A DNA stretch of 20,424 nt from NCBI GenBank assembly GCA_031177555.1, contig JAPSGM010000004.1:1-20424 (forward strand), in the 5' to 3' direction. Within the stretch, counting starts at the first letter, position 1, and every line of letters starts with the position of its first letter. Below the pieces are notes generated by a model. It saw only the letters and a program-made list of their open reading frames with translations, did no database searches and was not told the origin of the DNA. This DNA comes from Chloroflexota bacterium. Its GTDB lineage: Bacteria > Chloroflexota > Limnocylindria > QHBO01. Shown in pieces: positions 14,392 through 20,396 of this stretch. A program made the translations under genes and the position numbers.

Positions 14392-15965
14392 GGTCGCACC
14401 TCTTCCAGGTCCCGGCCGGGGATCCGATCACGGAGCCGCCGCTGGAGCACCCAGGCGGCGAGCCCAAGGATCAGAAGCGCGAAGGGCACGGCGCTGAAGG
14501 CGACCACGGATGCCACGCGGCCCAGCGATGCCGTGTCGGGGATGACCCCGCCCCGCTCGTGGTCTTCCATGCCGCCGCGAGTCGCTGCGCCAGCATCCGG
14601 AATGCAGTCGTCGCCGTCATCTCCCTTGGCGGTGCCACCGGGGCCATCGCTTGGGTCGGGATCACCGCTGGGGTTTACCACGGTGCTCGGCTTGACCTCG
14701 CCGGTCGGCTCCGGATCGCCGCTGGGGCCGGGCTCGCCGCTGGCGCCGGGCTCGCCGCTGGGGCCGGGCTCGCCGCTCGGAGCGGGCTCGCCCCCGCCCT
14801 GACAGGCATCGGCCACGGACGCGCCCAGGCGGAGGACGATCGCCTCGGCCACGCGACCGAAGAGATCGATCTGGAGCCGTAGCCCGAGGAAGGCGTCCGC
14901 CCTGATGTCCGCATCCAGGTCGGCTTCGGCGCGCACGACGTGCGTGCGGCCGTCGATGGATAGGCTGCCGTCCTTGGACGAGGTGGCGGCCACGACACCG
15001 GTTACCTGGCCACAGGCTTCGACGGTGGAATGCACGTCAAGCTGGACTCTCGCATCCCGCACCTGGCCAAGGGCGTTGAGGATCATGGTGAAGCAGAGGT
15101 CCTTGCCGAACGCCACCGAGGCGGGCAGCTCCGACCCACTGGCCACGACGAACGAACGTCCCTCGATGCCCAGGCGCCCCGTGGACGTGCCGGTCGCCCG
15201 GACCAGCGCGGTCACCGTCCCACAGGCCCGGAGGGTGCTCGTCGTGTTCAACCGCACACCGCCGCCCTGCACCTGGCCCAGCGCGTTGAGGGTCAGGTGG
15301 GCGCAGAGGTCCGCGCCGGCGCGCACCGCCGCCGGCAGGCTGGACCCAATAGCGGTGATGAACCTGCGTCCGCCGATCGTCAGCGACCCGGTGGAGTCGC
15401 TGTCGGCACGCGCGTGGGCGGTCACCACCCCGCAGATGTCGACCGTGCTGGTGGCGTTCACCTGGGCCGTGGCACCGCGGACATGGCCAAAGCCGTCCAG
15501 AGTCAGCCGCAGGCACAGGTTTGCGCCTTCCACGACTCGAGCGGGCAGGGTCGATCCGACGCCCAGGACGAAACGGACTCCGCTGATGGTGAGGCTGCCC
15601 TGCGAGCTGGCGTCGGCCCTCGCCAGCGACGTCACCACCCCGCAGACCTTGACCGTGCTGGTTGCGTTCGCCGTGACACTCGCGTCCGTGATCTTGCCGG
15701 ATGCGTTCAGGTTTAGCGCGAAGCACAAATTCGCCCCGGTCCGCACCCGGGACGACAGCGATGTGTCCGCGGCGATCAGCAGCGGCACCCCGCTCACGGT
15801 AAGCAGACCGGTGGCCAGGACCTTCGCAGACACGTACGCGGTCACCTTGCCGCAGATGCGCAGGTCCACCGCGCCACGCGCGGGCGCCGGCGTGCCGAAG
15901 GCCGCCAGCACGGCGAAGGCGAGCACGGCCATGGAAAGCAGGTAGGTGGGGGCGCGACGTCGCAT
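14388..15965 (-). CDS. Secreted, membrane-anchored protein of five 70-residue repeats
   Basis: This 525-residue protein has a signal peptide (1-31: RRR, hydrophobic core, PAPARGA). Five repeats of exactly 70 residues without indels follow at 35-104, 105-174, 175-244, 245-314 and 315-384. Each opens with CGxVT and contains GxLTIxG, SxLPAxV, and, in repeats 1-4, GAxLC with LTLNAxGQV. Cysteines sit at unit positions 4 and 47 (38/81, 108/151, 178/221, 248/291); repeat 5 has Gly at position 47 and a replacement Cys388 just after. A Pro/Gly/Ser/Glu linker with SGEPGP-like repeats (about 390-450), IPDTA, one membrane segment (about 484-507) and a basic tail (QRRLRDR) end the protein. It is probably a surface beta-rich protein; the units recall DUF5666-type OB-like domains, but I do not claim membership. 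A GGAG Shine-Dalgarno lies 8 nt before the ATG. Function unknown. Confidence 0.75.
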   Translation of the reverse strand: MRRRAPTYLLSMAVLAFAVLAAFGTPAPARGAVDLRICGKVTAYVSAKVLATGLLTVSGVPLLIAADTSLSSRVRTGANLCFALNLNASGKITDASVTANATSTVKVCGVVTSLARADASSQGSLTISGVRFVLGVGSTLPARVVEGANLCLRLTLDGFGHVRGATAQVNATSTVDICGVVTAHARADSDSTGSLTIGGRRFITAIGSSLPAAVRAGADLCAHLTLNALGQVQGGGVRLNTTSTLRACGTVTALVRATGTSTGRLGIEGRSFVVASGSELPASVAFGKDLCFTMILNALGQVRDARVQLDVHSTVEACGQVTGVVAATSSKDGSLSIDGRTHVVRAEADLDADIRADAFLGLRLQIDLFGRVAEAIVLRLGASVADACQGGGEPAPSGEPGPSGEPGASGEPGPSGDPEPTGEVKPSTVVNPSGDPDPSDGPGGTAKGDDGDDCIPDAGAATRGGMEDHERGGVIPDTASLGRVASVVAFSAVPFALLILGLAAWVLQRRLRDRIPGRDLEEVRP

Positions 15966-15983
15966 CTGATTTGCTCCTTCCAG

Positions 15984-16003
15984 CCTCGGGCAGCGAGGGT
16001 TTT
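15984..16003 (+). terminator. Weak plus-oriented hairpin with TTTT
   Basis: CCTCG (15984-15988), loop GGCAG, CGAGG (15994-15998), then G and TTTT (16000-16003). The stem is only 5 bp. On the minus strand the same hairpin lies just before the Shine-Dalgarno of the repeat-protein gene, so it may instead be a leader structure. Confidence 0.25.
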
Positions 16004-16027
16004 GGCGAAGGGAGGATGCGCTGGCGG

Positions 16028-16060
16028 GCCGCCCGGGCGCGCCTGCCGGGCGGCTTCTTT
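16028..16060 (+). terminator. Strong hairpin followed by TTCTTT (plus orientation)
   Basis: GCCGCCCGG (16028-16036) and CCGGGCGGC (16046-16054) form a perfect 9-bp stem with a 9-nt loop, followed on plus by TTCTTT (16055-16060). It sits in the 124-nt gap after the LuxR-type gene, which is on minus. In the minus direction there is no T-run, so the classic terminator orientation is opposite to both flanking genes. It may still work on the minus transcript as a stem alone. Confidence 0.45.
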
Positions 16061-16089
16061 CGCTCAGCCGGCTGGCATAGGCCGATCGT

Positions 16090-16764
16090 TCATCTGCGAC
16101 CGTCGTCCAGCAGGCCGCGGCTGAGCGCGCGGACAGCCGCGTCCGTGCGATCGCTGGCGCCGAGCTTGGACAGGATGTGCTCCACGTGGACCTTGACCGT
16201 GCCGACCGCCAGGAACAGCCGGGAGGCGATCTGCGGGTTCGTCTTGCCCTCGCTCAGCAGCCGCAGCACCTCGAGCTCCCGCGCCGTCAGGGGATCCGGA
16301 TCGGGGATGGGCTCTCCCCGGGTCCGCAGGGCACGGAAGGCGAGTGTCGGGTCCAACACGGCGCGGCCCTCGAGCAGGTCGTCGATGGCGTCGAGGATGC
16401 GCTCGGCCTCCGCATCGGTGGGGAGGATGCCGTCGGCGCCGGCCCGGACGGCTCCGGCCACCTCCGTCTCCTCGCCGGCGAGCACGAGGATGCGCAGGTT
16501 GGGCGCTGCCGCCCGCAGCACATCCACCCCGTCGACCGGGCCTCGCCCAGCGCTCAAGATCGCGAGCCGTGGAATCGCCGATGCGCTGAGGTCGACCGAC
16601 TCGAGGATGGCAACATCGGCGACGACCTGGAGGCCGGCACTCTCGAGGGCGCTGCGCAGCCCGGCGCGCGCCAGCGGCGAGGGGTCGACGATGACCACCG
16701 ATGCTGTCCGGCCGCTTCGCCCCCGCCCTGGGTGAGGCGGCGTCCCCGTTTGGCTGCCTGCCAC
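16090..16764 (-). CDS. LuxR/NarL-type regulator with degenerate receiver domain
   Basis: This 224-residue protein has an N-terminal receiver-like domain (about 21-135) and a C-terminal LuxR helix-turn-helix (158-215: LTARELEVLRLLSEGKTNPQIASRLFLAVGTVKVHVEHILSKL) that should bind DNA. The receiver keeps the overall NarL pattern (VVIVDPSPLARAGLRSAL) but has lost the phosphorylation residues: the second acidic residue is Pro28, the phospho-acceptor position is Ser71 (AILSAGRGPVDG), the switch Thr/Ser is Ala96, and the conserved Lys is Thr116 (ILPTD). It is therefore unlikely to be controlled by phosphotransfer. The start is GTG with GGGGAG about 6 nt upstream. It is upstream of, and co-directional with, the repeat protein and the GAF protein. 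An inverted repeat (16785-16800) precedes it, possibly its own operator. Confidence 0.85.
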   Translation of the reverse strand: MAGSQTGTPPHPGRGRSGRTASVVIVDPSPLARAGLRSALESAGLQVVADVAILESVDLSASAIPRLAILSAGRGPVDGVDVLRAAAPNLRILVLAGEETEVAGAVRAGADGILPTDAEAERILDAIDDLLEGRAVLDPTLAFRALRTRGEPIPDPDPLTARELEVLRLLSEGKTNPQIASRLFLAVGTVKVHVEHILSKLGASDRTDAAVRALSRGLLDDGRR

Positions 16765-16784
16765 TTCGGCTCCCCTGCGACGGA

Positions 16785-16800
16785 GGGATACCCTTATCCC
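16785..16800. promoter_or_regulatory. Inverted repeat upstream of the LuxR-type gene
   Basis: GGGATA-CCCT-TATCCC is a perfect 6-bp inverted repeat with a 4-nt spacer, 21-36 nt before the GTG at 16764. On minus it includes TAAGGG and TATCCC, so it may overlap a -10 region. The position suits an operator or autoregulatory site; no factor can be assigned. Confidence 0.35.
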
Positions 16801-16870
16801 ATGGTCCGGAATCGTGCGTCCGCGGCGGCCCAGCCGCCATAGCCGATTCGTACCGTGGCGTGGCGGAGGG

Positions 16871-17605
16871 CTATTCGGCCGGGCGCCTGGCGCGGTAGGC
16901 CGCCATCAGCCGGGCCGCGTCCCCGGCGGACAGGTATTTCACCGCCTCGCGGATGGTGACTCCCGACGCGCGATGGGTCCGCGGCGCCAACCAGGCCGCC
17001 ACCTCGGCCGGACGCCGCCTGCCCGTCTCGCGCAGCACCCAGCCGATGGCCTTGCGAATGAAGAATTCGCGCTCCTCGAGCATGGCGTCCGCGTAGCGCA
17101 GGAAGCGGTCCAGCGGCGCGCCGTCGCGCAGCGGCCGCAGCTGGGAGAGGAGCGCCGCACGCCGCAGCCAGAGGTCGGGATCGGTGGCCCACCGGTCGAG
17201 CACCTCGCCCGCGCCCGGCACCCCGGCCGACACCGGACCGACCACGTCGCCCGCCAGCACGTCGACGTAGGCCCAGGTCCGGGATTCGCGAATGAGCCGC
17301 TCCAGCAGCGGCAGGTCCCCGACGCCCAGCAGCTGGCGGTGGCGCTCCAGGAGCATGACGGCGGCCATGCGGCGCTCGTGAACCGGCTTGCGCCACAACT
17401 CCGCCACGAACGCGACGAGGCCATCGTGGTCCTCGACCGGCTGCTCCACCGTGAAAGAGCGAACGCTCCGCTCGATCTGCCACACCGTGGTCCCGTGGAA
17501 GGTGAGGTCGCTCTTGAGATAGCGCTTCTCGCCGGCGGCACGCTTCGGGCTGCCCTGCGCCCGCAGCTCCTCCTCCAGGGCGTCGGCGGTGGCGGCAACG
17601 TCCAT
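16871..17605 (-). CDS. DNA alkylation repair protein, AlkD-like (HEAT repeats)
   Basis: This 244-residue all-helical protein resembles the AlkD family of HEAT-like DNA glycosylases, which remove bulky or cationic alkylated bases such as 3- and 7-alkylpurines. Visible family stretches are YLKSDLTFHGTTVWQIER (N-terminal), RRMAAVMLLERHR, the active-site region TWAYVDVLAGDVVG with Trp and Asp, DLWLRRAALLSQL, and REFFIRKAIGWVLRETGRRRP. The C-terminal helix SGVTIREAVKYLS is also typical. I took the ATG at 17605 because a TAGACT -10 ends 8 nt upstream; a longer frame opening at 17767 would run through the divergent lipA start. The gene is divergent from lipA with 67 bp between start codons. It could share a transcript with the LuxR-type gene 106 nt downstream, but that gene has its own Shine-Dalgarno and a possible promoter. 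Confidence 0.87.
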   Translation of the reverse strand: MDVAATADALEEELRAQGSPKRAAGEKRYLKSDLTFHGTTVWQIERSVRSFTVEQPVEDHDGLVAFVAELWRKPVHERRMAAVMLLERHRQLLGVGDLPLLERLIRESRTWAYVDVLAGDVVGPVSAGVPGAGEVLDRWATDPDLWLRRAALLSQLRPLRDGAPLDRFLRYADAMLEEREFFIRKAIGWVLRETGRRRPAEVAAWLAPRTHRASGVTIREAVKYLSAGDAARLMAAYRARRPAE

Positions 17606-17613
17606 GGCCGGCC

Positions 17614-17619
17614 AGTCTA
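17614..17619 (-). promoter_or_regulatory. -10 element of the AlkD-like gene (leaderless)
   Basis: On minus TAGACT ends 8 nt before the ATG at 17605. No Shine-Dalgarno is present in the gap. The same hexamer at the same distance serves lipA on the other strand. Confidence 0.5.
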
Positions 17620-17658
17620 CCGGGCGGCCGTCGGCCCGCGCCGAGCCCGATCCTTGGC

Positions 17659-17664
17659 TAGACT
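17659..17664 (+). promoter_or_regulatory. -10 element of lipA (leaderless)
   Basis: TAGACT ends 8 nt before the ATG at 17673 and identifies that ATG as the start within a longer open frame. No recognisable -35 element is seen in the GC-rich sequence upstream. Confidence 0.5.
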
Positions 17665-17672
17665 CTGAACCG

Positions 17673-18722
17673 ATGTCCCTCCCGCTCCAGCGCGACTTCT
17701 CCACACTCGGACAGCTCTCCGTGGTCAGCGAGCCGGCGGGGGGGCACGCTTCGCCGTCCGACGTCATGTACCCGGGTGGCCCGGCGGCCGACGGCGGCCT
17801 GCTGGCGCCCGGCGACCCGATCCCGGAGAACGCCGGCCCGGGCGGGCGCCGCCCGGCGTGGCTGAAGGTCCGCGTCGGCGCCGGGGAAACTTACGCATCG
17901 GTCAACCGGCTGATGCGCGCGGAGGCGCTGCACACTGTGTGCGAGGAGGCGCGCTGCCCGAACCAGGGCGAGTGCTGGGCACTCGGCACCGCGACGTTCA
18001 TGGTGCTCGGCAGCGTCTGCACCCGGAACTGCGGGTTCTGCGCCATCGACACCGGGCGCCCGCCGGTCACCGACCTGGACGAGCCGCGGCGGGTCGGCGA
18101 GGCGGCGAAGCTCATGAGGCTGAAGCACGCGGTGGTGACCATGGTCGCCCGCGACGACCTGCCCGATGGCGGCGCCGGCATCGTGGCGGAGACGATCCGC
18201 CAGGTCCGGCTCGCATCTCCCGGCACCAGCGTGGAGGTGCTGATCAGCGACCTGAACGGCCGCGAGGTGGACATCCGCACCGTGGTCGAGGCGCAGCCGG
18301 AGATCCTCAACCACAACGTGGAGACGGTGCCGCGGCTGCAGCGCCCGGTGCGGCGCCGGGCGCGATGGGATCGCTCGGTGTCGGTGCTGACCCAGGGGCG
18401 CGCCATCGCGCGGGACATCGGCTTCGACGAGATGGTGACCAAGACCGGCCTGATGGTGGGCCTGGGCGAGACGTGGGACGAGCTGGTCGAGGCGATGCGC
18501 CTCCTGCACCGGGCCGACATCGACGTGCTGACCATCGGGCAGTACCTGCGGCCGAGCCGGCAGCACCTGCCTTTGCAGCGCTACTACACTCCCGCCGAGT
18601 TCATGAGCCTGCGACGGATCGGGCTGGAGCTGGGCTTCCGGCACGTCCAATCCGGCCCGCTGGTGCGCTCCTCGTACCATGCCGCGGAGCAGGTGCCCGG
18701 GCCCGCTGCCGCCGCGGTCTGA
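17673..18722 (+). CDS. lipA: Lipoyl synthase
   Basis: This 349-residue radical-SAM enzyme inserts two sulfurs into octanoyl groups on lipoyl domains such as that of E2. The auxiliary iron-sulfur cluster motif is CEEARCPNQGEC (C-x4-C-x5-C) and the radical-SAM cluster motif is CTRNCGFC (C-x3-C-x2-C). RDDLPDGGA, HNVETVPRLQ, KTGLMVGLGE and the C-terminal RSSYHA (the serine that ligates the auxiliary cluster) all match the family. An N-terminal extension of about 60 residues, Pro/Gly-rich and without obvious domain, precedes the core WLKVRV; typical LipA is about 290-320 residues. The ATG at 17673 is chosen because of the TAGACT -10 eight nt upstream. lipB starts 5 nt after the stop. Confidence 0.95.
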   Translation: MSLPLQRDFSTLGQLSVVSEPAGGHASPSDVMYPGGPAADGGLLAPGDPIPENAGPGGRRPAWLKVRVGAGETYASVNRLMRAEALHTVCEEARCPNQGECWALGTATFMVLGSVCTRNCGFCAIDTGRPPVTDLDEPRRVGEAAKLMRLKHAVVTMVARDDLPDGGAGIVAETIRQVRLASPGTSVEVLISDLNGREVDIRTVVEAQPEILNHNVETVPRLQRPVRRRARWDRSVSVLTQGRAIARDIGFDEMVTKTGLMVGLGETWDELVEAMRLLHRADIDVLTIGQYLRPSRQHLPLQRYYTPAEFMSLRRIGLELGFRHVQSGPLVRSSYHAAEQVPGPAAAAV

Positions 18723-18727
18723 GACCC

Positions 18728-19549
18728 ATGACCCCCACGCCGCCGATGCGCGACATCAGCGTGCCGCAGCAGGCGCTGGAGCCCGCCAGGATCCGGCGGC
18801 CGCGACGCGACCAACCGTACCGGCCGGCCAGCGACGAGCATCCGCTGCTCCTCGCCCACGGCGGCGTCCTTGCCGTCGATCGCCTCGGCACGGTGTCCTA
18901 CGTGCCCGCCTGGGAGCTGCAGGACGAGCTGGCGCAGCAGCGCCGCGAGCGGCGCATCGGCGACCGGCTGCTGCTTCTGGAGCACTTCCCGGTGTACACG
19001 ATCGGGCGCGGCGGGGACGAGGCGAACCTGCTCGCCGGCCCGGAGCGCCTGCGCGAGCTGGGCGCCGAGTTCGTGCGCATCGACCGTGGCGGGGACATCA
19101 CCTTCCACGGCCCGGGCCAGATCGTGGCCTACCCGATCGTCGAGCTCCGCGACCCGCTCGACCTGCGGCGCTACGTGCGCGCGCTGGAGGGCGCCATCAT
19201 CGACACCTCCGCGCGGTTCGGCGTCGAGGCCGCCCGCATGGAGGGGCTGACCGGCGTGTGGGTCGCCGGCGCGCGCAAGCTTGCGGCCATCGGCGTCCGC
19301 GTCCGGCGCGGTGTCACGACCCACGGACTGGCCCTCAACGTCAACACCGAGCTGCGCTGGTTCGACGAGATGATCCCGTGCGGCATCCGCGACAAGCTGG
19401 TGACCTCGCTGGCCCGCGAGCTGGGCCGTCCCCTGCCGATGGAGGAGGTCGAGGAGGCGCTGGCCGGCGACCTGGCCGTACACCTCGGGCTGCGGCTGGC
19501 GGACGGCTCGGCCGGCGTCATCGGCCCGGCCGGCGCCAGCGAGCAGTGA
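18728..19549 (+). CDS. lipB: Octanoyl-ACP:protein N-octanoyltransferase
   Basis: This 273-residue enzyme transfers octanoate from acyl-carrier protein to the lipoyl lysine of E2 or GcvH, the step before LipA. The active-site pair is Lys184 (GARKLAAIGVRV) and Cys218 (MIPCGI). VRIDRGGDITFHGPGQIVAYPI holds the RGG-xT-HGPGQ substrate loop, and GVTTHGLALNVNTELRWF is typical. An N-terminal extension of about 45 residues, rich in Pro and Arg, precedes the core; the ATG at 18746 is an alternative start and no clear Shine-Dalgarno decides between them. It lies 5 nt after lipA, and its stop overlaps the GTG of the next gene. Confidence 0.93.
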   Translation: MTPTPPMRDISVPQQALEPARIRRPRRDQPYRPASDEHPLLLAHGGVLAVDRLGTVSYVPAWELQDELAQQRRERRIGDRLLLLEHFPVYTIGRGGDEANLLAGPERLRELGAEFVRIDRGGDITFHGPGQIVAYPIVELRDPLDLRRYVRALEGAIIDTSARFGVEAARMEGLTGVWVAGARKLAAIGVRVRRGVTTHGLALNVNTELRWFDEMIPCGIRDKLVTSLARELGRPLPMEEVEEALAGDLAVHLGLRLADGSAGVIGPAGASEQ

Positions 19550-20241
19550 CCGACCGCCACGGACCCTCCGTCGAGCGGCAGGGCGCTCCCGCCGGCCATC
19601 CGCCCAGGATCGAGATCGGGGCCTTCGGACCGTGGCAGACGAACGCGTACCTGGTGTGGGATGGCCGCTCGTCGGCCCTCGTGCTCGATCCGGGCATGGG
19701 CGCAGCCGAGCCGCTCGCCGGGCGGGCCGCGGCCAACGGCCTGCGCGTTCGCCTCGTCGCCAACTCGCACGGGCACATCGACCATATCTTCGACAATGCC
19801 CCGCTGAAGCGTGCCAGCGGAGCGCCGCTGGCCATCCATCCCGACGACGCGTACCGCCTGGACGGGCGCAACTCCTACGGCTTCGACGTGGAGGCGGCCA
19901 CCGCCGAACGCGACCTGCGCGAGGGCGACCAGGTCCGGATCGGCGAGCTCGTCTTCGACGTCCTGCACACCCCCGGCCACACCGAGGGGTCGGTCTGCCT
20001 GTACGAGGAGGGGCATGCCCTCCTCCTCTCGGGCGACGTCCTCTTCGCCGGCTCGTACGGCCGGACCGACCTGCCGGGCGGCTCCGACGAGGACATGGTC
20101 GCCAGCCTGGCGCGCCTGGCCCGGTCCCTGCCCGATGGCGTCCGCGTGCTGCCCGGCCACGGCCCCGAGACCACGATCGGCCGCGAGCGACCGTGGATGG
20201 AGCGGATCGCCGCCGCGGGGCGCCTGCTCATTCCCGGCTGA
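19546..20241 (+). CDS. Metallo-beta-lactamase-fold hydrolase (glyoxalase II-like)
   Basis: This 231-residue protein has the metal-binding motifs of the MBL superfamily: HGHIDH (SHGHIDHIFDNAPL), the later His in HTPGHTEGS, Asp in LLLSGDVLFAGSYGRTDLPGG, and the last His in VLPGHGPET. The pattern matches small glyoxalase II/YcbL-type hydrolases that act on thioesters such as S-lactoylglutathione or other low-molecular-weight thiol esters. The substrate cannot be read from sequence. The GTG start overlaps the lipB stop (GTGA, 19546-19549), so it belongs to the lipA-lipB unit. The first ~20 residues are variable and the core begins at IEIGAFGPWQTNAYLV. Confidence 0.85.
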   Translation: MTDRHGPSVERQGAPAGHPPRIEIGAFGPWQTNAYLVWDGRSSALVLDPGMGAAEPLAGRAAANGLRVRLVANSHGHIDHIFDNAPLKRASGAPLAIHPDDAYRLDGRNSYGFDVEAATAERDLREGDQVRIGELVFDVLHTPGHTEGSVCLYEEGHALLLSGDVLFAGSYGRTDLPGGSDEDMVASLARLARSLPDGVRVLPGHGPETTIGRERPWMERIAAAGRLLIPG

Positions 20242-20279
20242 GCGGCAGATCGACGCCGTCACGGGCGCCGAGTTGCGGG

Positions 20280-20298
20280 ACGTGACCGTGGTTCACAT
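20280..20298 (+). repeat. 19-bp box 1
   Basis: ACGTGACCGTGGTTCACAT. The outer 7+7 bases are shared by all three boxes. Its dyad is A-C-GTGA-N7-TCAC-A-T. Confidence 0.7.
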
Positions 20299-20328
20299 CT
20301 CCCAAGTCGAGAGCCGTTGTGGTACTTA

Positions 20329-20347
20329 ACGTGACCAGCATTCACAT
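20329..20347 (+). repeat. 19-bp box 2
   Basis: ACGTGACCAGCATTCACAT. It starts exactly 49 bp after box 1; only the five central bases vary. Confidence 0.7.
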
Positions 20348-20377
20348 ACCGGAACTCCGAGCCCGGAGACACGCGAG

Positions 20378-20396
20378 ATGTGAATGACAGTCACGT
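20378..20396 (-). repeat. 19-bp box 3 (inverted)
   Basis: On minus it reads ACGTGACTGTCATTCACAT. It starts exactly 49 bp after box 2 and forms with it an inverted pair matching at 16 of 19 positions. Confidence 0.7.

Noticed and set aside
11840..14467. 875-residue minus-strand open frame over E2
   Set aside because: Antisense to a complete E2 with lipoyl and catalytic motifs; low-complexity shadow.
16801..16842. Short plus-strand frame starting at 16801
   Set aside because: Only about 13 codons, no Shine-Dalgarno, and it lies in the promoter region of the minus-strand regulator.
17589..17672. Longer LipA starting at 17589
   Set aside because: It would begin inside the divergent AlkD-like gene; TAGACT at 17659 marks the later ATG.
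17606..17767. Longer AlkD-like protein starting at 17767
   Set aside because: The extra 54 residues have no family similarity and overlap the lipA start and promoter; a -10 sits just before the ATG at 17605.
20280..20396. CRISPR array reading of the 19-bp boxes with 30-bp intervals
   Set aside because: Repeats are short, near-palindromic, variable in the centre and the third is inverted; intervals 1 and 3 share an inverted sequence. Operators or a structured repeat fit better.
20280..20396. CRP/FNR or Rex sites
   Set aside because: Half-sites look similar (GTGA/TCAC), but the gap is 7 bases, against 6 in CRP sites, and the dyad is one base longer than in Rex sites; no such regulator is in the window.
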